Shown: positions 1 to 12,300 of the stretch, piece by piece
Numbering within the stretch: position 1 is the first letter of the stretch
Layout: each line of letters begins with the position of its first letter
From: Toxorhynchites rutilus septentrionalis
Lineage: Eukaryota > Arthropoda > Insecta > Diptera > Culicidae
DNA length: 64,000 nucleotides
Assembly: GCF_029784135.1 (NCBI RefSeq)
Contig: NC_073745.1
Location: 52,528,285-52,592,284 of the forward strand
Direction of reading: 5' to 3'
Translations under genes and position numbers: made by a program
Notes under the pieces: generated by a model
Told to the model about the DNA's origin: nothing
The model's database searches: none
The model's input: only the letters and a program-made list of their open reading frames with translations

Positions 1-2017
1 AATATGGATATGCGGGACAGACAGATTGTCGAAGCAACCAACTATAATGCTGCCAATTCATAAATATTTAATTTACGCTAATAAACGTTATGAATGAATC
101 ACTTGCATCGCGCGCGATGTCATAAAACATAGCGAGCGAATCAGCGAATGGTGCGGGGGAGGGCCAGTAGTACCCGGTGTCGCTATCGCGGAGTATTTGG
201 CGAGACAAGAAGACGTGTTCGAGCAGACAGCAGTGTTATTCTATCTTCCCCGGTGTCATCGCCTAATGAGTGGCTGCCTTTCCATCACCGATGTCGCCAT
301 TTAATCACGGAAAATTGTGGGGACAAACTTATGTGGAGAGACAGGACAATTAACTGTCATCAGTCGTCGTTGTCATCCCGTTTGGCTCCACTTGCAACGC
401 TTTGCGGTGTGGAGATCTCGTTTCGGGTGGAAGCAAAAACTCCACATCAGAACGGAGATGAGAGAATTGGGCCGAGGGCATGAAGCAGTAAAAATGGCAC
501 CGGTTCGTTCGACCGAGCACTAAACGGTACAATCAGTACAGTAGCCGATCATCAGAACAAGTGTATTAAACGAGAGATTTAACCTCAATAAGCCCACCTT
601 ACTTAAACAAACATGTTACAGAGTAACCAATGACCGGGTTTTGTGTGTTGGCATTGCTACTATGTAATTCTACCATGCGGTATTTAATATTGGATAAGTT
701 GGCGTTTGAGAATGAACTATGTTGTTCGTTTTCCAGGTCTTTCTAAAAAGGCGCCGAGTTAGTAAAATGTCATGGTCTCACTGGTGGAACGAAAAGGTTA
801 AAGGCGTTTTATTTCGGTTACTTTTAATTTATCTGTAGTTTAGTTTTCCAGGTAGAATACAGGTTTCATATTGAGGAAATTTCGACTTTCACAAACACTT
901 TTGACAGTTTCAATAAATTTCATGCCACCTCCAACTCGGTATTTTCCAAAGTTTTTCTTTGATAAAGATGAACATGCAAGCCAAGCAGCTAAAATTGTGA
1001 ACGGTATTTATGGTCCCGATACTGTATAAACCAATCACGCACCAATCTCGTTCCATTCGTGACAGTAATATTTATATCGATTGTTCTCTTATTTTAGTCT
1101 TAAAAGCATGAAACGGCCTTATACAGTTAATGATTAATGAAATTATTTTAAAAAAATATAATCCCCCTGACTCTGTTATTCGAATAGAAGTATGTAGTAC
1201 ACCTCAATTCATTTAAAGTTCTATGCTTCTAAAAAGAACTCTCCTATAATCATCCGTGGTCTCTTGCATGTGTCAAAACAAGGTCAACTAGACATCTCGA
1301 GTTTGATAGCCGACCCTGAGAAAAAAAAGCCTAGCAAAGGCTCATGACATAATTAACACACAACGGTTTCAAGGTGGCGAGGGTGTCCAAAATGCCCTCT
1401 CTCTAGGCTGAAGTTTCTGGTTAACTATTCTAATTTGAATTTCTAAGTTGGCAGCACCATCTCAGATTGTAGTGAAACGTTGTGGGTGTAAAGACATTGG
1501 TAATTTAAACAACTTTTCATACTTGAATCCTTTATAAAACTTAGAGTACTTTTCCAAAAGGCCAAAGTTTTCTCTTAAATTTTTACGAAAATAACCAAAA
1601 ACCGCTAAAGTTTAGATCTACCGAATGTTGGTCAAAGAAGTAGCGTAGGAAATTGTTTTGGTTCTCGTTTGATAGAAGAATAAATATTAACACAAAATAC
1701 AAAATTTACGCTCAGATTAGAAATATTATAAAAATTAAAATTAAATTTCCTCAAACAGGTTTTTTGAACTCTGAAAAATAAATCGTATGTGTTCGTGTAA
1801 GTGAGGAAAACACACACTGTTCTTCCGATAGCCGTGATTTATTTGATAATCAGTTTCAAGCTAAAAATACTTGAATTAGTTTTACAAAAATTGGAATAAG
1901 AATAACACATACATTACAGTGTGACTGTATATCTTATACAATGGACACGCGTTGAATATAACCCTAACGGTAACAGTGATTCGCTGGGTAATTAAAAAAT
2001 ATAATTTACTTCAAGCA
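1..2017. other. AT-rich stretch without a recognisable gene
   Basis: No reading frame here resembles a known protein. The longest frame (148-483, +) opens with GTG and has no family signature. The composition falls from moderate GC in the first 500 bases to strongly AT-rich after about 1100, as in mosquito intron or intergenic DNA. I see no clear terminal repeat or tandem array. Confidence 0.5.
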
Positions 2018-2019
2018 TA

Positions 2020-3305
2020 AAGGGTGTGTCACATCAAATTGCATCACGGAAAAAACGCTGTAGAAATTTAATTTTTAGGAATTATATCTTCAGCTTTCGC
2101 TTATAATCAGATAAGAGTGTATAGATCACGTTGGCCATGCTTCACTGTCAATTTTTCGCAAATTTGGAAAAATGTCGTCGAACGAAAAAGAGCGTCGTGA
2201 ATTAATCCTGTGCACTCATTTCGAGAATCCGGAGTTGTCACATCGGGACATCAGTAAGATGCTGGGAATCGTCCAATCCACGGTCAGCAGAGTACTAAAA
2301 CGATACTTCGAGAACCTAACCATCGACCGGAAGGTGAAGAATGGCAAAAATGGATGCTCCGTCAGTGAAAAAGATTACAAGCGCGTAGTTAAGCAGTTTA
2401 GACGTGATCCGAGAAGTTCGGTCCGGGATGTCGCCAATAAGCTGAATTTGTCAAGTTCATTCGTCCAACGGACCAAGCAGCGGGAGGGCCTGCGTACATA
2501 CAAGGTTCAGAAGGCTCCTAACCGCGACGAAAGGCAAAACATGGTGGGGAAGACGCGAGCCCGGAAGCTGTACACCGAAATGCTGACGAAGCCGCATTGC
2601 CTGGTAATGGACGACGAAACCTACGTCAAAGCGGACTTTCGTCAGCTGCCGGGCCTGTTGTTCTTCTCCGCAGAGGACAAATTCAGCGTTCCGGAGGAGA
2701 TTCGCAAGCAGAAACTATCCAAGTTTGCCAAAAAGTACATGGTGTGGCAAGCGATCTGTTCTTGCGGAAAGCGGAGCGCCCTCTTCGTGAAGACCGGCAC
2801 GGTAAACGGGCAGGTTTACCTTAAGGAGTGCCTACAGAAGCGCTTACTACCACTATTGAAGCAGCACGAGGGCCCGACCATCTTCTGGCCGGATCTCACT
2901 TCGTGCCACTATTCAAAGGACGTGTTGGAGTGGTACGAAGCCAACGGGGTCACCTTCGTGCCAAAGGAAATGAACCCGCCCAACGCGACGGAGCTTCGCC
3001 CAATAAAAGAAATATTAGGCGATTATGAAGCAGGCCCTCCGGAAGAACCCAAAAGTTGTCAAATCGGAGGCTGACTTCAAGAGGAAATGGATTTCTGTTC
3101 AAAAAAAACTACAACCTGACGTTGTACAGAACCTTATGGACGGGGTAAAGAGGAAGGGCTTGGGCTCGAAGTATGAATAAAAAGAAAATGCCAAAAGTTG
3201 TTTAATAGTTTTTATTTTACTGTCTAAAATTTTCAAAAGGATCGGTCTACTGGGCGAATTTCTACAGCGTTTTTTCCGTGATGCAATTTGATGTGACACA
3301 CCCTT
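2020..3305 (+). mobile_element. Tc1/mariner element, DD37E type, full length
   Basis: A complete 1286-bp element. Its ends are perfect 49-bp inverted repeats (2020-2068 and 3257-3305, starting AAGGGTGTGTCACATC) and it is flanked by the TA duplication typical of the superfamily (2018-2019, 3306-3307). It encodes one transposase frame on the plus strand. The window holds two more copies (12845 and 53937). The 37 residues between the second and third catalytic positions fit the DD37E group described from mosquitoes. The perfect inverted repeats suggest a fairly recent insertion even though the gene is damaged. Confidence 0.92.
2172..3074 (+). pseudogene. DD37E transposase, frameshifted and catalytically damaged
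   Basis: This is the transposase of the 2020-3305 element. The ATG at 2172 sits about 100 bp inside the left inverted repeat. Residues 1-110 form two helix-turn-helix units (SHRDISKMLGIVQSTVSRVL, then SSVRDVANKLNLSSSFVQR) that would bind the inverted repeats. The catalytic core follows: first Asp in VMDDETY (about 147/148), second Asp in WPDLTSCHY (241). Position 279, where the family has Glu in RPIE, is Lys. An extra base in the same place (about 3007-3020) shifts the frame, and in the original frame a TAG replaces the Trp after KY. Downstream the old frame continues (A-I-M-K-Q-A-L-R-K-N) to about 3177, so the intact protein was about 335 residues. It should not be able to cut or join DNA. 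Confidence 0.88.
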
Positions 3306-3307
3306 TA

Positions 3308-3778
3308 AATCCGTGGTGACATAATTTATTTTTCTGATCTGCTAGTTAGTGCAGTCTCTTTTGGTGTAGAAATCTGAGTGTACTTGCTTTTTGTGTGAAA
3401 ACAAATTATGTATAATAGTAATCAAAGGGTAATTCAATAAATTCAATAACACAAGTTCTTCTCTTCTGAGCACTTGTTAAACCTTCTATTGTTCATTGGA
3501 GTTTGACAGTATGTATCTGCTTGGCGTTGTTGGTAAACGTGCTTCTAGTTGCAGATAGGGCCGTCAGTGAATGTGCCCCTGCAGCAACAATATGAATGAA
3601 CCATAGATCGGATGGATGGAGAGAAAAAGCTTTTTTCTCCCTGAAGAGAAAAAGTTTTTCTAACAACGACTTTTCCATGTTTTCTTTTGTATGTAAACTC
3701 TCGCGATTGCATCAATTTACACAAAAAAAAACAAGTGTAGAACAAACTTATTTCGTGAAAAGTCACATCAATTAACAT
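3308..3778. other. AT-rich spacer, nothing recognised
   Basis: Short frames on both strands overlap here, but none has a recognisable domain. I see no terminal repeats. Confidence 0.4.
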
Positions 3779-5171
3779 ATTGAATTTTTACGCGGTTGAT
3801 TCTGAAATCCGCGTGAAAAAAACCGCAAAAATTCCGAAATTTGCGTAAAAATAAACCACGTAAATTCCAAAAACCGCGTAAAATAAAAATGCGTAGAAAA
3901 AAAATTAGTGGGTTATATATATATGATATAACCGCAAAGTTGACGTGGGACTACCTTGGTGTAGCAATCATTCGTTTGTATTGATTGAATTTTTGATAGA
4001 ATGAAACAATTCCCGAATTCAATTGAAATCAATATATGCTTTGTGAGTAAAAATATTGTATAATTCCATATAAGGTCAATTCATGCATTGTGATAGGTTA
4101 TGTTCTTCGTTACAAGTAAATTTAATAACAGTCCTTTTACGTTTGGTATGGTGCCTAGAAAAAAAAATATGTGAACGGAAGAATTATCAAACGATTATTT
4201 TATTTTACGTTTCCTTCTGAAGTTTGCATCTCTCAAGTGTACGTATTTCTCGAATCGCGAATTTGCTTGATTTGATGAACTTCAGGCACTTGCACAATGG
4301 CAAGCGAGTGCAAAAATACTCGTAGTTTGCATTTATTTGCTGAGCCGATTTCCCCAGACATCTTAGTTTTGAAGTCTGTGTTAGGCAAACACATTCCAGT
4401 CGAAACAAAAAGGCCCCCAACTTGCACGAATTTGCAATGCCAATTTCCTCAGACACCTTGGTTCTGAAGTCTGTGTTGGGGAAACACATTTCAGCCGGAA
4501 CAAAAATACCCCCGACTGTCGTGTATTTGCAATGCCGATTTCCCCACGCTCCATGGATTTTAAGTCTGTGTTAGGGAAACACATTTCAATCGGAACAAAA
4601 ATGCCCCCAATTTGCATGTATTTGCAATGCCAATTTCCTTAAGCTCCATGTATTTCAAGTCTTTGTTAGGGAAACACAGTCGTCAGTCGAAACAAAAATA
4701 CCCCCGACTTTCATGTATTTGCAATGCCGATCTCTCCAACGCTGCTTGATTTTGAAGTCTGTGTTAGGAAACTCATTTCGGTGAGAACAAAAGTCCCAAT
4801 ACTTTCATGTATTTACAATGCCGATTTCCCCAAGGCTCCTTGGTTTTGATGGCTGTGTTAGGGAAATCGTAGATCAGGCCAATCAAAAGGAGGCAGTTAG
4901 GGCATTTAGACAACGCTTAACATTTTACAGTTATTCAATTGATTATCTAATGAAAAATAACATTTTATGAACTTCCATTGAAGCGTAGAAATATTCCCTG
5001 TCAATTGATGCAAACATCTTTCCGATCCAGCAAGAAATGTTCGAGTTGTAAGCATTCGGAATCTTTATTTTTTTTCCTGCATGTTCTGTGTTTAGGTTTT
5101 CATTTTATCCCCCATATACTCCGGTAAGACTTAGTCCCACATCAAAAACCGCGTAAGTTTATTGTAATTCA
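3779..5171. mobile_element. Putative non-autonomous DNA element with a tandem-repeat core
   Basis: The two ends carry related inverted sequences: ATTGAATTTTTACGCGGTT at 3779, and on the other strand ATTGAATT, a short insertion, then TTACGCGGTT near 5144-5171. The left end also holds several more CCGCGTAAA-type motifs (3800-3900). The middle is a 95-bp tandem array (4240-4870). There is no coding capacity. The layout (subterminal motif clusters plus a tandem core) resembles non-autonomous DNA transposons, but the target duplication is not clear. Confidence 0.45.
4240..4870. repeat. 95-bp tandem repeat, about 6-7 copies
   Basis: The motif GTCTGTGTTAGGGAAACACA recurs at 4374, 4469, 4564, 4659, 4757 and (as GGCTGTGTTA) 4851, a spacing of 94-98 bp. 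Each unit also contains CAATGCCGATTTCCCC and AACAAAAATGCCCCC variants. Copies are moderately diverged. Because 95 is not a multiple of three, the minus-strand frames that cross it (4205-4617) are by-products, not genes. Confidence 0.85.
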
Positions 5172-5445
5172 ATTTTTTTTTCAGTGCAAATATGTTTTAA
5201 TATTTTTGAATGGAAAACTCAACAATATCACAAACATAACGTTAATATTCAAACATTGAATTCTCTGACCAAAATTTTAAGGTTTTTGAGTCAGATTTTT
5301 TTCCAAATAAGTTATAAAAATCACAAAATTATAAAAATGCATTTTTCAGAAATATTAGGTGACTTCTTCCGATCGGTCACTTAATTCTCGGACTTCGGAT
5401 TTGTCATTGTCTACGTTTTCGTTAGTGGTGTATGTGAATGAGACT

Positions 5446-5615
5446 ACACCCATACCTCGCATTACGGCCTAGATACGTTCCTGGGCCGCTAAGAAAGAAG
5501 CCGTTTAACGAATCCATTATTCCAATACAAATTCATACAAACTCTATCGGATCGGTTCCAAGCTTATTCAATAATATGCCGTATAAAGAGCGGCCGTAAA
5601 GCGAGGTATGGGTGT
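5446..5615. mobile_element. Small palindromic MITE
   Basis: The ends are 24-bp inverted repeats with one mismatch: ACACCCATACCTCGCATTAC at 5446 and its complement ending at 5615, flanked by TA-like bases on each side. The whole is about 170 bp with no coding capacity. A similar end (CACCCATACTTTACGGTC) lies at about 5685, so a second partial copy may be adjacent. Confidence 0.7.
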
Positions 5616-5751
5616 ATACGACGTCTATGAGAAAATACGCAACATAACATGCGTTTTCCCTAACGTTAGATTGTCATGTGGCACCCACCCATACTTTACG
5701 GTCATTAGTATCTGCTCACATGCGACTCGGTACCATTGCATGATATGTTGG

Positions 5752-5862
5752 ACCAGTGTTGCCACATGTACAGATTTATCTGGAAAGGTACGAGTTTTGC
5801 CGTACAAATTCTGCACTGTACAGATTACAGATTTTTGTCGTAAAGAACAGATTTTCTGGTGC
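5752..5862 (+). repeat. CTGTAC-rich dispersed repeat fragment
   Basis: The segment starting CAGTGTTGCCACATGTACAG and carrying TTTATCTGGAAAGGTAC matches the sequence on both sides of the LINE at 41943-46297. It is the target into which the SINE at 5863-6056 inserted. Confidence 0.55.
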
Positions 5863-6056
5863 TTTTTTTTTTTTTTGAATAAATTTGATTTCAACTTTTT
5901 TTTTCCTATTATAGTATTATAGTGACTTTCAACATATTTCGACTGGTTTGTCACTTTTACTTCCATTTTTAGAAGAATGTCGGGAGTGAGAATTGAACTC
6001 GTGATCTCTGCGTGAGAGGTATGGATGTTACCACTACGCCAGATCGCCTCCACTGG
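5863..6056 (-). mobile_element. tRNA-derived SINE (tRNA-Val-like head)
   Basis: Read on the minus strand it starts GGCGATCTGGCGTAGTGG. A perfect RNA polymerase III box A (TGGCGTAGTGG, complement of 6031-6041) is followed by a weaker box B (AGTTCAATTCT, complement of 5989-5999) and a TCTCACGCAG anticodon-like loop that suggests tRNA-Val(CAC). A short unrelated body follows and then a 14-A tail (T run at 5863-5876). This is the architecture of mosquito SINEs such as Feilai. I cannot confirm the family name. A 142-codon minus-strand frame over it is incidental. Confidence 0.8.
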
Positions 6057-6059
6057 ACT

Positions 6060-7415
6060 TTACCTTTGTAGTACGAAGTTTTGCGTTAGAATGTTATGTA
6101 CCACAATGAAGCTTATCTTTTACCCTTTCCCCACACGGGGTAAGTTTGTCAATAATAGGCATGTTCTTTTTGAGCAAGCGTTTTTCCATTAGAAGTTTCC
6201 TTTATTATAAATAAATTAATTAAATCAAAACACAAACAGTTAACAAATATAATGTAGTCAAGTAAAAAAAAAACAAATTAATGAAAAGTTCAAATTCTCA
6301 TCGTTATTGGAAATTAGTCAGGCAATCTTTTCCAGACAACATCGACAAAAAAGTGGGGCTTTAGTCTCAGCGAACGAAGCGGTCTGAATACATTTTGTCA
6401 CTAGAAGCCATAAGTTCATTTGCGCTAGAAAATTCGAATGATTGTGTCATGGCATTTCTATTATTTTGGAGCTATGCTACACAATAGATTAACCTAGATC
6501 TTTCAAACGACCACTTCGGTTACATACCTTTTCAACAATTAGTTTCATGCATATGGTTTGAGTTACAACCAAAACTTCAAAGCTGAAATAAACAAATATA
6601 GTTATCACAGTTCCGTTTTTGTGTGAAGAACTTTCCTTCGATATTATGATGAAAACATTTGAAAACATTTTCTCACCTGGCATCCCTGCAGCGCAAAGCC
6701 GGTTTCTTGCTTGCATTTGTTTTGATGACATTTGTACCGTTCGCCCCAAAGTATATTAAAATAACCTCCCGGTATGCTACATTACTCGATGCATTATTGT
6801 GAGTTCTAGTATTCAATGTCAGCGTTTATTATATTTAATGAAAATTTTACAGCAAAAAAAATAAATATGACAATTATATTGCAAGTGGTTTGTACGGTAG
6901 ATGGCGTCAGGTTGTCCCGTTTCAAATACACTGGGCTTAGCAGTAAAACATATGCTTTCTATATTTGTTTATAGCTTGCGTAATTAAAATGCGGGGCATA
7001 CCTGAAAATTTTATATGCGTTGCTCTCAAACGAGCAATTTCTACAACGGTGCTATTCGTATGCCCAACTAGTCCCGCAGTAGTGTGATCAACTAGCCTAT
7101 ATACAGAGTGGCGCATTAGTCACGCAATGCTCTCTGAAAGAAAAAAAAATAACGATCGCGCTGCAACTATCGAGCGTGTGAATTTCCTAAGCGGTTTAGT
7201 TGTCGACTTTGTATCGTTTTTTATTCGAGAATAAAGCGAACCGAACCGTTCTCTTTTGTGTCATGATTTTTAGCACGTAAAAGCAATGATTTCTGTCAGA
7301 TCACATTTAAACAAACGAAAGCGAATTATTCAGTGAAAGGAACAATAGGCAAACACTGTTGAGAGACGTTGTTCTTCTCAACAACAGTGAGCATCCGAGG
7401 AGGGATAAAGTTTTC
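6060..7415. other. AT-rich stretch, no gene recognised
   Basis: No long frame, tandem array or terminal repeat was recognised. The sequence at about 6880-7260 has local GC-richer patches but no identifiable exon. Confidence 0.4.
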
Positions 7416-7419
7416 AAAA

Positions 7420-7810
7420 GAAATAACCGAAAGTAATCAAATGGGATAATAGCTAGTAAGCTAAGGATCCTTCCCAGGTTTCTGGATTAATATGATCATT
7501 GCCATCTTCCAACTCGAGGAAAAGTAGTCGGAGTAAGTCGGAGAATAGAATCTTAGACAGAATATTTAACTCTATTTTTTCAGCTCCTGGAGTTGTGAGA
7601 GGTTATGCTTTCCTATGTTTGCAATGAGGTCGGCAGTTCGTTAGGGGTGTTCTCTTGGTCAACTGGAATTTCCCTTTGACTTTCAATAATAACAAGATTT
7701 GGTTCAGCAACGGAGATCTCGAAGAGTTGATGGTCAGCCCAAACCTGTGGGAGTTGACGAAGTGCTGTACAATTTCATAAGCGCACATTGCAGATGCCAT
7801 CAAAAGATAT
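7420..7810 (-). pseudogene. Decayed jockey-like LINE reverse transcriptase fragment
   Basis: On the minus strand near 7455-7530 the sequence reads as a broken version of the start of a LINE reverse transcriptase: W-K-M-A-M-I-I-L-I-Q-K-P-G-K-D-P, a stop, then an S-Y-Y-P-I stretch like the conserved SYRPISLL block. The sequence up to 7810 would be the linker before it. Several stops and shifts are present. The KPGKDP motif is the main support, and clade assignment is uncertain. Confidence 0.45.
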
Positions 7811-10800
7811 GCCGTAGCTGTTAATTGAATTCAGATAAGTAAACGATGAAATGCGTCTAGGTATGTTGTCTAAACTTTAAATAGTTAGCAAAATGGATGG
7901 GCACAATCTAAAAGAGACTGAAGAAGATCCTATCACGGAGCTATAGCGTTATGCTTTGAAAGATTTGTCAGCTTGATGATACACTAATTACTATCCTGAA
8001 TTCAGGAAAATTGTAGGTTAATTGTTCAAACTTATTAAAATAGAAATAGTTTAAAATAGGGAAATGAATTGAAAAGATACAATAATTTTGATCATATAAA
8101 AACTTCTCCATAAGATTCCATTCCGTCATAGACTCATTCAACGTTCGCACAAATTTTTCGACACCTTCGATACCAATCGCTCCGCCTCATCCGACCTACA
8201 TATTGTTCCACTTCCTCTAATCCCCACAAACCACCGACGAGCCAAATGAGACAAGCAACGGATTTCCTACGTCAACTTTTCACCATTTATTGGCTCTTGG
8301 AGGCTATTGTGGCACGTGTGGGAGAGGGATCAAAGTATCTCATCGAAAAATCGTAAATATTGTGGGCTTGAATATTCGATCCAGCTTTGTCTCGCGCCGA
8401 CTATGACTGGGGAAGATTGAAGAAGATTGCCGCCCCCACACACACACCCGCACCTGTGCGACGAAAGCCGCTCATTATTGGGTTTGCGACGCGAAAATTG
8501 GGCAATACAATGTCGGATTTGGTTTGATGGGGCGCATACAACAACAATCTTTCTCCCATACCGGGGAAACGATGATAAGCTTCCTTCCAGTCATCCCGGT
8601 TCATAAGCGTGTTTGGGAAAAGGTGAAATGAGTGTCTCATTTGCCGGTCTTTCATCGGTTGGCCCTGCCGTTTAGGTGGAAAATCCCCTTAATGATGAGC
8701 TTAGGCACCTAGAAAACACTTCTCTGTGCGTGGGAAAAGAGACTATTTATCCGGAGCGCCCAGAAACGCCAACATTATTTGATTACGACCTTTCAGTGTC
8801 TCGTTCTTTTTTGCTACGGTGCGAGGAAAGCTTCTGTCCCTTGTGGATTAGAATTATGAACAATCACTTTTCAGAGGAATCTTCGTACATTTCGGGTGGA
8901 GGACGGAATGAACGGAATGAAAAAATAAACACTTCTTCGTTCGGTCTCTCATGAAGACGACAAATACAATGCGCAAATCCGTGCGGATCTGTTTAGGGGC
9001 AGAAGAACGACAGAGCAGTGTGAGCGGTGAAGGGGTGGCATTTCGAGGATTAACTGGAACTGCCGTTGTGAGGATGCTGCTGTTGCGTCGTTTTTTGTTG
9101 TTATTGTTGAGAAGTTTCCCAACAGCAGTGCAACAGTGTGAAGGCAAGCAGAGTTGACTGTGAGATGAAGATAATAAATATTCATAACGCTCCTCTAAGT
9201 GTTTATTTATTCGTATTAGTCATATCATAATATGGGAGCGAGATATTTCTGTGTGTGGCTATAATGGTTTTGATTGCAATTTGATTTGCTTTTTGGCCCC
9301 GATCAAAAAGAAGCAACACGCGGCAATAATAATTTCTGTGACAAACAGAGAATGGTCGTTCCGAAAAATTGCTGTATAAAATGCCAAACCCTGAATAACA
9401 AAAAAAAAATGGTCCGTCGTGTGTGATCTCTCAACCACTTCACATAAATCCGTTTTCCGGCCAGATTGTTAACTCGAAACGAAGTGTTTACCCCCGTCGG
9501 ACGGCAGTAAAACGTAGTTCTTCGGTGTGGGTGGAGAAGTGTGACTAGCAAAAAAAATCGTGAGCTTCTAAAACTATTATTTATCTTCTCTCCACTTCCA
9601 TATTTGTTATTGCTTCATTGCTTTTCCACACTTTCGGCCGGTGGTTTTGTGAGTTCGCAGCGAGCGAAGAAAGAAACCCCAAAGTCATACCGCACCGTAA
9701 AAATAAATGGATTTGGCTCCAGTCGAAGAATGGAGCTCTTAATTGATCTGCTCTGTGCTTCGCAATCAACAATGCAGGATTCTTCATGACAGAGCGATGC
9801 TACCTGCACATCAGCAGTAGTCCACTCCAGCCCTCCCCCCTAGGGGGCAGGGAATTGAAATTGGATTTAACTATTTGTGGCACGTTTCGATCCGTTCCCA
9901 CCGTTCCCACCTACCCTGACTGTGGAGCCTCGTATGTCTCAACTCGTACAATACGAAATTGATAGCTTCCTTTCAGGGCGGGCGCAAAAAAAAACCGAAT
10001 CCGAACTATCGGTGAACTGTTCACACCTAATCCAATTTCAAACTCCCACTTCCCCGAAAACCGAAATCATTCATTGAGCATCACTTATTTATTGGATGAA
10101 AGTCAGCACCTGGAATGTCTTGAAATCTAATTTCGCCCGCTGGAAGCTTCCAGCTGGTTTCCGTTCTGGCATACTTTAATTGAATTTGTCAGGCGTATGT
10201 GCCTGTGTATGTGTGTGTATGTATGATGTGACCGTGGAAATATTTTATCTCCCATATTGTCTGTTTATCCTGCCGCTGCTGGTCGGTTACCACGTATCTA
10301 CAATGGTCAATCCCGGTGACGGTAATGAAAATGAAAACGCCGTCTGTCCCGGGTCTCGACCTTCGTCATTGATCTTTATGGGCGTGTGCAGCGTGGCAAT
10401 AGGCAAGCGTGGGTTGTCGTCACCATGAAGTGAAAAACATCACTCGAATAAATTTCGCAAAACCATCCGACGCTTATCTAGTGCTGAATTGTGATGAAAC
10501 GAAATTTGGCACATTCATTCGGAATGAATGGACTCCGCACGGCATAGCTTCATTAGAGGGTCACTTTTGGGATGAAAAATTGAAATTGATGGATAGTTGA
10601 GACGACTGTATTCATGTTTTAAACATGTTGTTGATTTTGTCCGCTTTGAAATCTCGTTAGAATTTCTGATGACCAAAGAATATGCGACGTAGCAGCGAAA
10701 AATATTACACAGTCATCAAATAAATCAAGACAAATTTTATATCACAATCTTCCAATATATTTCGATCATGGAGAAAAAATCATTCGGCATGAACCCACTA

Positions 10801-10815
10801 GGTTATGATCAAACT
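7811..10815. other. Single-copy-looking DNA with short microsatellites
   Basis: No exon recognised. GC is higher than in the flanking transposon regions between about 8100 and 10400. There are short CA/CACC (8435-8452) and TG/TATG (10200-10225) microsatellites. Overlapping short frames on both strands (for example 8676-8954 and 9541-9789) carry no known domain. It could be intron or regulatory DNA of a host gene. Confidence 0.4.
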
Positions 10816-10823
10816 TATTACAA

Positions 10824-12290
10824 TGCACAATGGTCCTGGAGATGCATTTGAGTGGAAATTAGCATTTAGAGCTCGACAGTTATTCTCTAGACATAAACTG
10901 TCTTCCACAAATTTGTTACTCATGATAGAGCGCTCGCTTTTATGTTATCAAAAATAGGGTGACCAAAATTTTCGATGAAATAAAAAATCTAACTTTCTTA
11001 TCTTTAAAGATAGAGGTAAACATAGTTCGACAATTTTGTAGCTCCAATTATTTGAGACATCTTTGTAGAACAAAGTTTTTCTCTATCTCTTGAAATAATC
11101 GATATAGCGCCTTTTTTCTATGTTACGTTAGGGTCATCATGAAAAAACCTGTTTTTTTTTGCTCTAACTTTTATGTTTCAAATTTTACATGCAAACTGTC
11201 TTCGAAAGACTTTTAGAGCTTACTAATACAAACATTTTTCGGTGCAGAACTTGTCAATATCTCAACTTTACTCAATGTTATTGATATTTCTTCATAAAAA
11301 ACATGCTCTTTTCATTTGTTTGTCATTATTTCTGGGGCAAACATAAACAAAGTTTATTGGCGGTATTTGAAAGAGCACATTTCACTCTACATGATGTGTG
11401 ATTTTCAAAACTATGTTATTTTTTTGTTTGAGTAAATTAACATTGAAATCATGAGTTTTTGGGTAAAAAAACTATCAATAACATTGAGTACGATTAAGAT
11501 ATAGACAAGTTCTGTATCGCAAAATGTTGATATCGATAAGCTCTAAAAGTCATACGAAGACAGTTTTGATGTAGAATTTGAAATATAAAAGTTAAAGCAA
11601 AAAAAAACACGTTTGTTCACGGTCACCCTAATGCAACTTAGAAAAAATCGATTATTTTAAAAGATAGTAAAAAGCTTTGTTCTGCAAAGTTGTTTAAAAT
11701 AACTGGGGCTACAACATTGTTAAACTATGTTTATCACTATCTATAAAGATAAGAAAGTTAGATTTTTTATTTCATCGACAATTTTGGTCACCCTATTTTT
11801 GATAACATAACAATGAGCGCTCTATCATATGTAACAACTTTGTCGAAGACAGTTTTTGTCTAAACAATAAATATCTCCCACAAAGTTGTTTTTAGCGCCT
11901 TCTATCTGAGTTGCATTGGGGTAACCATAAAAAACGGGTTTCTTTACTCTAACTTTTATATTTCAAATTCTACATCAAAATGGTCTTCGTACGACTTTTA
12001 GAGCTCATCAATACCAACATTTTGCGATGCAGAACATGTCAATATCTTAATACTGCTCAAAGTTATTGATGGCTACAACAATGTCGAACTATGTTTACCT
12101 CTATCTGTAAAGATAAGAAAGTTAGAGTTTTTAACTCATCGATAATTTTGGTCACCCTATTTTTGACAACATAGAAACGAGCGCTCTATAATGAGTAAAA
12201 ACTTTGTCTAAGGCCGGTTTTGTCTAGAGAATAACTGTCAAGCTCTAAATGCTAATTTCCACTTGAATGCATCTCCTGGACCATTGTGCA
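10824..12290. mobile_element. Foldback element with nested inverted repeats
   Basis: The outer ends are inverted repeats: TGCACAATGGTCC at 10824, with its complement ending at 12290, matching at 24 of 25 bases. Complementarity extends inward for hundreds of bases. The block around TAAGAAAGTTAGATTTTTTA occurs inverted near 10985 and direct near 11752 and 12115, so the element contains at least three arms. Short repeats ATTACAA lie just outside both ends. No coding frame is present. It fits a foldback type of non-autonomous DNA transposon. Confidence 0.75.
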
Positions 12291-12300
12291 ATGATTACAA

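Noticed and set aside
148..532. Gene in the first 500 bases
   Set aside because: Overlapping frames on both strands, a GTG start and no recognisable domain or splice structure.
4205..4617. Minus-strand Cys-rich protein (MCFPNTD repeats)
   Set aside because: The frame follows a 95-bp tandem repeat whose length is not a multiple of three; residues repeat only in shifting frames.
5625..6053. 142-codon minus-strand frame
   Set aside because: It reads through the tRNA head, body and poly-A of a SINE; no domain.
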